In this document: positions 59,368 to 64,000 of the stretch, piece after piece
How positions within the stretch are numbered: position 1 is the first letter of the stretch
Layout: every line of letters starts with the position of its first letter
Source: an uncultured Gellertiella sp.
GTDB lineage: Bacteria > Pseudomonadota > Alphaproteobacteria > Rhizobiales > Rhizobiaceae
Assembly: GCF_963457605.1 (NCBI RefSeq)
Contig: NZ_OY735139.1
Coordinates: 3,440,001 to 3,504,000 of the forward strand
Direction of reading: 5' to 3'
DNA length: 64,000 nucleotides
Position numbers and translations under genes: made by a program
Notes under the pieces: generated by a model
What the model saw: only the letters and a program-made list of their open reading frames with translations
What the model was told of the DNA's origin: nothing
Databases searched by the model: none

Positions 59368-61352
59368 TCATCGAACTCGGGCATTTCGCGCTGGTCCTGT
59401 CGCTCGTCGTGGCATTGCTGATGGCCATCCTGCCGGTGATCGGCGCGGCGCGGCGCGACGGACCGCTGATGGCAATCGCCCCGGTCGGCACCATCCTGCA
59501 GTTCCTGCTGGTTGCCGTTGCCTTCGGCGTGCTGATGCATGCCCATTTCGTCTCGGATTTCTCCGTGATGAATGTCTGGCAGAATTCCCATTCGCTGGTG
59601 CCCGACCTGTTCCGGATCTCCGGCGTCTGGGGCAATCACGAGGGCTCGATGATGCTGTGGCTGTTCATCCTCAGCCTGTTTTCAGCGCTGGTGGCGCTGT
59701 TCAGCGGCAATCTTCCGGTGCGGCTGCGGGCCCTGACCCTGTCGGTGCAGGCCTGGATCAGCACCGCCTTCATCCTGTTCATCCTGCTCACCTCCAATCC
59801 CTTCATCCGCCTCAATCCGGCCCCGGTCGAGGGGCAGGATCTGAACCCGGTTTTGCAGGATGTCGGCCTCGCCATCCATCCGCCACTGCTCTATCTCGGC
59901 TATGTCGGCTTTTCCGTCTGCTTCTCGTTCGCCGTGGCGGCGCTGATCGAAGGCCGCATCGATGCCGCCTGGGCGCGCTGGGTGCGGCCCTGGGCGCTGA
60001 TGGCCTGGGCCTTCCTGACGGCGGGCATCGCCATGGGCTCCTACTGGGCCTATTACGAACTGGGCTGGGGCGGCTGGTGGTTCTGGGACCCGGTCGAAAA
60101 CGCCTCCTTCATGCCCTGGCTGGCGGGCACCGCGCTGCTGCATTCGGCGCTGGTGATGGAAAAGCGCGAGGCGCTGAAGATCTGGACGATCCTGCTGTCG
60201 ATCCTCACCTTCTCGCTGTCGCTGCTCGGCACCTTCCTGGTGCGCTCCGGCGTCCTGACCTCGGTCCATGCCTTTGCCTCCGATCCGACGCGCGGCATCT
60301 TCATCCTCGTCATCCTGATGCTGTTCATCGGCGGGGCGCTGACCCTTTTTGCGGTCCGGGCGAACCGGCTGACGGCGGGCGGGCTGTTCCAGCCGATCTC
60401 GCGCGAGGGCGCGCTGGTGCTGAACAACCTGATCCTGACGGTCTCCACTGCCACCGTTCTGACCGGCACGCTCTATCCGATGCTGGTCGAAACCCTGACC
60501 GGCGAGAAGATTTCCGTCGGCGCGCCGTTCTTCAACCTCACCTTCGGCCTGCTGATGCTGCCGCTGCTGGTGGTGATGCCCTTCGGGCCGCTGCTGGCCT
60601 GGAAGCGCGGCGATCTGCTGGCCGCGTCGCAGCGGCTGATGGTGATCGCGCTTCTGGCCATGGTGCTGGCGCTCGGCTTCTACTATGCCCATAATGGCGG
60701 GCCGGTGATGGCGGTGGCGGGCCTTGCCGCCGGGTTCTGGCTGATTATTGGTGCGCTGGCCGATCTCTGGGGCCGCGCCGGTTTTGGCCGGGTCGAAACC
60801 CCGGTGGCGCTGCGGCGGCTGTTCGGCCTGCCGCGTTCGGCCTTCGGCACGGCGATTGCCCATCTCGGCTTCGGCGTCAGCGTGCTGGGCATTGTCATCG
60901 TCACCGTCTTTGCCACGGAAAATGTCCGCGAAATGAAGCCGGGGGCCACCGTCGAGGCGGGCGGCTATTCCATCACCTTTGACGGCGTGTCGGCTGACCA
61001 GGGTCCGAACTATCAGGAAAGCCGGGCGCATTTCATCCTGAAGCGCGGTGGTGCGGATGCAGGCGACGTCTCCTCCGCCAAGCGCATCTATGTGGCGCGG
61101 AAAATGCCGACCACCGAGGCGGGCATCAAGACCTACGGCCTGTCGCAGCTCTATGTCTCGCTCGGCGATCCCATGGCCAATGGCGGCATCGTCGTGCGGA
61201 TCTGGTGGAAGCCGTGGATCCTCTGCATCTGGCTGGGCGCGGTGATCATGGCCATCGGCGGCTTCGTCTCGCTCTCCGACCGGCGGTTGCGCGTCGGTGC
61301 GCCGCGCCGCAAGGCCCGGATGCTGGCCGCCGCCCTGGAGGCTGCCGAATGA
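59364..61352 (+). CDS. cycK: Cytochrome c heme lyase subunit CycK/CcmF
   Basis: 662 residues with about 15 helices. [18 protein letters not shown] and [34 protein letters not shown] contain the WWD heme-handling motif ([12 protein letters not shown]) and conserved His residues. The C-terminal periplasmic part has [19 protein letters not shown]. Part of the System I lyase. Confidence 0.96.
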   Translation: MIIELGHFALVLSLVVALLMAILPVIGAARRDGPLMAIAPVGTILQFLLVAVAFGVLMHAHFVSDFSVMNVWQNSHSLVPDLFRISGVWGNHEGSMMLWLFILSLFSALVALFSGNLPVRLRALTLSVQAWISTAFILFILLTSNPFIRLNPAPVEGQDLNPVLQDVGLAIHPPLLYLGYVGFSVCFSFAVAALIEGRIDAAWARWVRPWALMAWAFLTAGIAMGSYWAYYELGWGGWWFWDPVENASFMPWLAGTALLHSALVMEKREALKIWTILLSILTFSLSLLGTFLVRSGVLTSVHAFASDPTRGIFILVILMLFIGGALTLFAVRANRLTAGGLFQPISREGALVLNNLILTVSTATVLTGTLYPMLVETLTGEKISVGAPFFNLTFGLLMLPLLVVMPFGPLLAWKRGDLLAASQRLMVIALLAMVLALGFYYAHNGGPVMAVAGLAAGFWLIIGALADLWGRAGFGRVETPVALRRLFGLPRSAFGTAIAHLGFGVSVLGIVIVTVFATENVREMKPGATVEAGGYSITFDGVSADQGPNYQESRAHFILKRGGADAGDVSSAKRIYVARKMPTTEAGIKTYGLSQLYVSLGDPMANGGIVVRIWWKPWILCIWLGAVIMAIGGFVSLSDRRLRVGAPRRKARMLAAALEAAE

Positions 61353-61807
61353 TCCGCCGGATCGCGCTCGCCCTCTTCCTGTTCGCCTCGGCGCTGCCCG
61401 CCCTTGCGGTCAATCCCGACGAGATGCTGGCCGACCCGGCGCTCGAGGCGCGGGCCCGGGCGATTTCGGCCAACTTGCGCTGCATGGTCTGCCAGAACCA
61501 GTCGATTGACGATTCCAACGCGGAACTTGCCAAGGACCTCCGCCTCCTCGTCCGCCAGCGGCTGGCGCGCGGCGACAGCGACCAGCAGGTCTTCGACTAT
61601 CTGGTGTCACGCTATGGCGAATTCGTGCTGCTGAAGCCGCGCGTGTCCGGGCGCACCCTGATCCTCTGGGGCATGCCCGGCCTGCTGGTCGCCATCGGCG
61701 GCCTGTCACTCATCCTGATGGCCCGCCGCCGACGGACAGCCACCGAACGCCCCGGCCTTACCCCCGAGGAACAGGCACGGGTCGAGGCGATCCTGAAGGA
61801 CGAGTGA
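61349..61807 (+). CDS. cycL: Cytochrome c maturation protein CycL/CcmH
   Basis: 152 residues from ATG 61349 (overlaps cycK). Signal peptide, then [56 protein letters not shown] with the CxxC (LRCMVCQN) that reduces apocytochrome. A C-terminal membrane helix ([26 protein letters not shown]) anchors it. Confidence 0.96.
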   Translation: MIRRIALALFLFASALPALAVNPDEMLADPALEARARAISANLRCMVCQNQSIDDSNAELAKDLRLLVRQRLARGDSDQQVFDYLVSRYGEFVLLKPRVSGRTLILWGMPGLLVAIGGLSLILMARRRRTATERPGLTPEEQARVEAILKDE

Positions 61808-61875
61808 ATCTGGATGGCGCTGATCCGGTGAGCCGGTTTGCCTGATGGCTGTCGATTTCTCTGGTATAAATCCGC

Positions 61876-62205
61876 ATGAACAATTGCCGGCAGGAAAGTG
61901 ACGCCATCTGGCAGGCATTGACCACGGTCAACGCGCCGCTTCCGCCTCCCATCGACGCAGACACACTTCTGGCCTGCCTTCGTCCCGGATGTACGCAGCG
62001 GCAGTGGCGACCGCATGTGCGCGCCTTTTTCGGTGAGGTCGGAGTGGAAATCCTGATGGACATGGTTGTCGAAGGCTCGGTCACGTTTGATGATCTTGCA
62101 AAGGCCATCTCCTTCTGGGATGTCGACGAGGACTATGAAAATGCGCGATGGATACGGGAAATGGCTGCCATCCCGGTGGCAAAAGCTGATGGAGCTGACG
62201 CTTAG
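61876..62205 (+). CDS. Small hypothetical protein, 3' end formed by MITE
   Basis: 109 residues. MNNCRQESDAIWQALTTVNAPLPPPIDADTLLACLRPGCTQRQWRPHVRAFFGEVGVEILMDMVVEGSVTFDDLAKAISFWDVDEDYENARWIREMAA. Not recognised. The stop codon TAG (62203-62205) is the TA target plus first G of the MITE, so the natural C-terminus has been replaced. The length of the loss is unknown. Confidence 0.55.
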   Translation: MNNCRQESDAIWQALTTVNAPLPPPIDADTLLACLRPGCTQRQWRPHVRAFFGEVGVEILMDMVVEGSVTFDDLAKAISFWDVDEDYENARWIREMAAIPVAKADGADA

Positions 62206-62303
62206 AGTCTGTCAGGTTCATATTGAACCAGACAGACTCTAGGGCCCTTTGTTTTCGTTTGTCCTTTCGGGAAAACCGGATTCCACTTTTCCCTGACAAA
62301 CTC
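62205..62303. repeat. IS630-related MITE, family A copy 5 (99 bp)
   Basis: TA-GAGTCTGTCAGG ... CCTGACAAACTC-TA. Its right TA (62304-62305) is also the left TA of the IS630 element. Left hairpin intact. Confidence 0.95.
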
Positions 62304-62395
62304 TAGAGTCTGTCAGTGACAAATTGAATCTGGAGGGATTCCAATTTTGTGTTTTTTCTGATTCAAGCATCTTGCTGGAAGGGAGGCCAGCAAGG

Positions 62396-62758
62396 ATGGT
62401 GAAGCCTCTTTCTCTTGATTTGCGGGCCCGGGTGGCGGATGCGTTGACGGGTGGCATGACTGTTCGCGCGGCGGCGGAACGGTTTGGAATATCGGTCGCC
62501 TCGGCGGTTCGGATCGGTCAGCTTTCGCGCTCGGGCAAAGGGCTGCTGCCATCGAAAATTGGCGGCCATGTCAAGCCCATTCTGAGCGGTGACCTGGCAG
62601 AGAAGGTGCGCCAGCGGCTGGCCGCAAAGTCTGACTGGACGGTCAGAGCCCTTGCCGCCGATCTTCAGTCGTTTGGCATCCATGTATCACACGATACGGT
62701 GTGGCGGTTCCTGCGCAGCCAGGGAAATACCTTTAAAAAAAACGCTGGTAGCCAGTGA
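62396..62758 (+). CDS. IS630 transposase, N-terminal part (orfA)
   Basis: 120 residues from ATG 62396. MVKPLSLDLRARVADALTGGMTVRAAAERFGISVASAVRIG is the helix-turn-helix DNA-binding region, then a second HTH-like part (KSDWTVRALAADLQSFGIHVSHDTVWRFLRSQG). The frame ends soon after eight A residues (62735-62742). Confidence 0.9.
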   Translation: MVKPLSLDLRARVADALTGGMTVRAAAERFGISVASAVRIGQLSRSGKGLLPSKIGGHVKPILSGDLAEKVRQRLAAKSDWTVRALAADLQSFGIHVSHDTVWRFLRSQGNTFKKNAGSQ

Positions 62759-63341
62759 GCAGGACAGGCCGAAAGTGGCAAGGTTCAGAGCGCGTTGGAA
62801 GGCCCATCAGCACCGGATTGATCCGGAACGGCTTGTTTTCATTGATGAGACCTGGGTCAAGACCAACATGACGCGGACCTGCGGCTGGTGCCCGCGCGGT
62901 CAGCCCCTGATCGCGAAGGTGCCGCATGGCCACTGGAAAACACTGACCTTTTTGGCCGGGCTGCGGCGCAACGGCATCGTTGCGCCTTTCGTGCTCGACG
63001 GCCCCATCAACAGTATCGCCTTTACAGCATGGGTTCAGCAATGTCTTGTCCCCGTGCTGAAAGCCGGTGACATTGTCGTCCTCGACAACCTGGGCAGCCA
63101 CAAATGCAAGGCCGCCAGCGAGGCGGTGCGGGCACAAGGGGCTCGCATGTTCTTTCTGCCGCCCTATTCACCAGACCTCAATCCAATCGAAATGATGTTC
63201 TCAAAGCTGAAAACGCTCGTCCGCAAAGCCGAGGAGCGAACCATTGAAACGACTTGGCGTCGCATCGGAGAACTCCTCAAAGAATTTACCCCTGAAGAAT
63301 GCTCGCGATACATCACGCATGCAGGATATGCTTCTATCTAA
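62734..63341 (+). CDS. IS630 transposase, DDE catalytic part (orfB)
   Basis: The frame opens before the A8 tract and continues LVASEQDRPKVARFRARWKAHQHRIDPERLVFIDETWVKTNM (first catalytic Asp), VVLDNLGSHK (second Asp), PYSPDLNPIEMMFSKLK (Glu). It lies +1 relative to orfA. A one-base skip at A8 joins the two into one transposase of about 320 residues, either by programmed slippage or because a mutation added one A. No strong own start codon near the junction. Confidence 0.88.
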
Positions 63342-63493
63342 AACTGACAGACTCTAGAGTTTGCCCCGACCCCGCAACATTACCAATATTTCATGCGCCA
63401 GACAGTTACTGGTAAGGTCTCTGCCCCTATATCTCTGTCATCAACTTCACCGCCACCGGTAAACGGCGGAGACAAGAGAGAAGGCAGACGACC

Positions 63494-64000
63494 ATGGTCA
63501 CGCAGAAGACTGGACTTTTTTCCGTAAAATCCCTGCTGAAGGCTTCGGCCCTTTCGGCATTGACCGCCGGTGTCATCGTCACGGGCATCCCGCATGGCAT
63601 TCTTGCCGCCCGCGCGGATGCGGTCGCGGTGCAGGCACCCGCGGTGCCGAGCTTTGCCGATGTGGTCGGCGCGGTCACGCCCGCCGTGGTGTCCGTCCGG
63701 GTCCAGTCGAATGTCGAGCAGACCGCCGATGACGGCAACGGCTTCTCCTTCAATTTCGGCGGCGAGGATTTCGACCAGCTGCCCGACGATCACCCGCTGA
63801 AGCGGCTGTTCAAGCAGTTCGGCGGCCAGCTGCCCGGCAGTGGCCAGAACCAGACGCCGCACAAGCTTCCGCATGGCAAGGGTCACCTGCGTCCCGTTGC
63901 GCAAGGCTCCGGCTTCTTCATCTCCGGGGATGGCTATATCGTCACCAACAATCACGTGGTCAGCGATGGCCAGGCCTATACGGTGGTGCTCAATGATGGC
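63494..64000 (+). CDS. degP: DegP/HtrA-type serine protease, 5' part (runs off window)
   Basis: First 169 codons. Signal peptide-like start (MVTQKTGLFSVKSLLKASALSALTAGVIVTG). FADVVGAVTPAVVSVRVQSNVEQT begins the protease domain, and GSGFFISGDGYIVTNNHVVSDGQAYTV contains the catalytic His. Periplasmic quality-control protease. In Sinorhizobium degP follows cycHJKL, which agrees with this order; here IS630 and a MITE intervene. The PDZ domains lie beyond the window. Confidence 0.93.
   Translation, partial: MVTQKTGLFSVKSLLKASALSALTAGVIVTGIPHGILAARADAVAVQAPAVPSFADVVGAVTPAVVSVRVQSNVEQTADDGNGFSFNFGGEDFDQLPDDHPLKRLFKQFGGQLPGSGQNQTPHKLPHGKGHLRPVAQGSGFFISGDGYIVTNNHVVSDGQAYTVVLNDG

Larger units (their letters stand above)
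62306..63354. mobile_element. IS630-family insertion sequence (1049 bp)
   Basis: Terminal inverted repeats GAGTCTGTCAGT at 62306 and its complement ACTGACAGACTC ending 63354. Flanked by TA at both sides (62304-62305, 63355-63356), as IS630/Tc1-mariner elements do. Encodes a two-frame DDE transposase. The ends match those of the family A MITEs. Confidence 0.93.

Noticed and set aside
62205-63354. Composite transposon
   Set aside because: Only one IS copy is present and no cargo gene lies between IS copies; the MITE merely adjoins the IS.

Overview
The window is a GC-rich bacterial chromosome segment. It comes from an alphaproteobacterium of the Rhizobiales, most likely the Rhizobium/Agrobacterium/Sinorhizobium group. 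The evidence is a MucR/Ros zinc-finger regulator, DUF1491, DUF5330, DUF2336 and DUF6456 proteins, a cycHJKL-degP block, a FeuPQ/PhoPQ-like two-component system, and a full gene transfer agent (GTA) structural cluster of the Rhodobacter type. No tRNA, rRNA or CRISPR array was found. All calls come from reading the sequence and remembered family features; no database search was run.

Layout. 0.3-5.2 kb: polysaccharide deacetylase, a divergent HxlR regulator/glutathione S-transferase pair with an operator-rich spacer, a GNAT acetyltransferase, msrB and a CoA-transferase. 5.5-11.4 kb: a seven-gene Mrp-type cation/proton antiporter operon (mrpABCDEFG) with overlapping or nearly touching genes. 11.9-14.3 kb: MucR/Ros regulator, a DnaA-domain-IV-only protein overlapping a DUF6456 gene, and sufE. 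15.3-28.7 kb: housekeeping and envelope genes (AAA/DUF4143 ATPase, DivJ/PdhS-like kinase, peptidoglycan-binding protein, DUF2336, DUF1214/DUF1254 pair, chemoreceptor, coiled-coil protein), interspersed with a ParD-ParE-like module and many palindromic repeats. 28.7-36.4 kb: mixed region with a conserved hypothetical gene, gene fragments, two unknown genes, a class A penicillin-binding protein, a YcgN-like protein, a lipoprotein followed by a broken lipase-like gene, a cupin and a small secreted protein.

36.5-54.3 kb: the GTA cluster in canonical order (small genes, terminase, portal, small membrane protein, protease, capsid, connector, adaptor, DUF3168, tail tube, gp10, tail chaperone, tape measure, gp12, gp13, gp14, gp15, small membrane protein). 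All structural frames look intact. The cluster is interrupted between terminase and portal by a RelB-YafQ module, a Dabb protein and a small protein, and between DUF3168 and the tail tube gene by antitoxin remnants. Each of the three GTA blocks begins just downstream of a strong intrinsic terminator.

54.5-64 kb: a small periplasmic protein with a response regulator and kinase (FeuNPQ-like), a lipoprotein, the cytochrome c maturation genes cycHJKL, a small unknown gene ending in a MITE, an IS630-family element, and the start of degP, which runs off the window.

The most striking repeat is a miniature element of 99-174 bp, present five times. Its ends match the terminal repeats of the IS630 element at 62.3-63.4 kb, so that IS is the likely driver of the family. 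At least three further palindromic repeat families are present.
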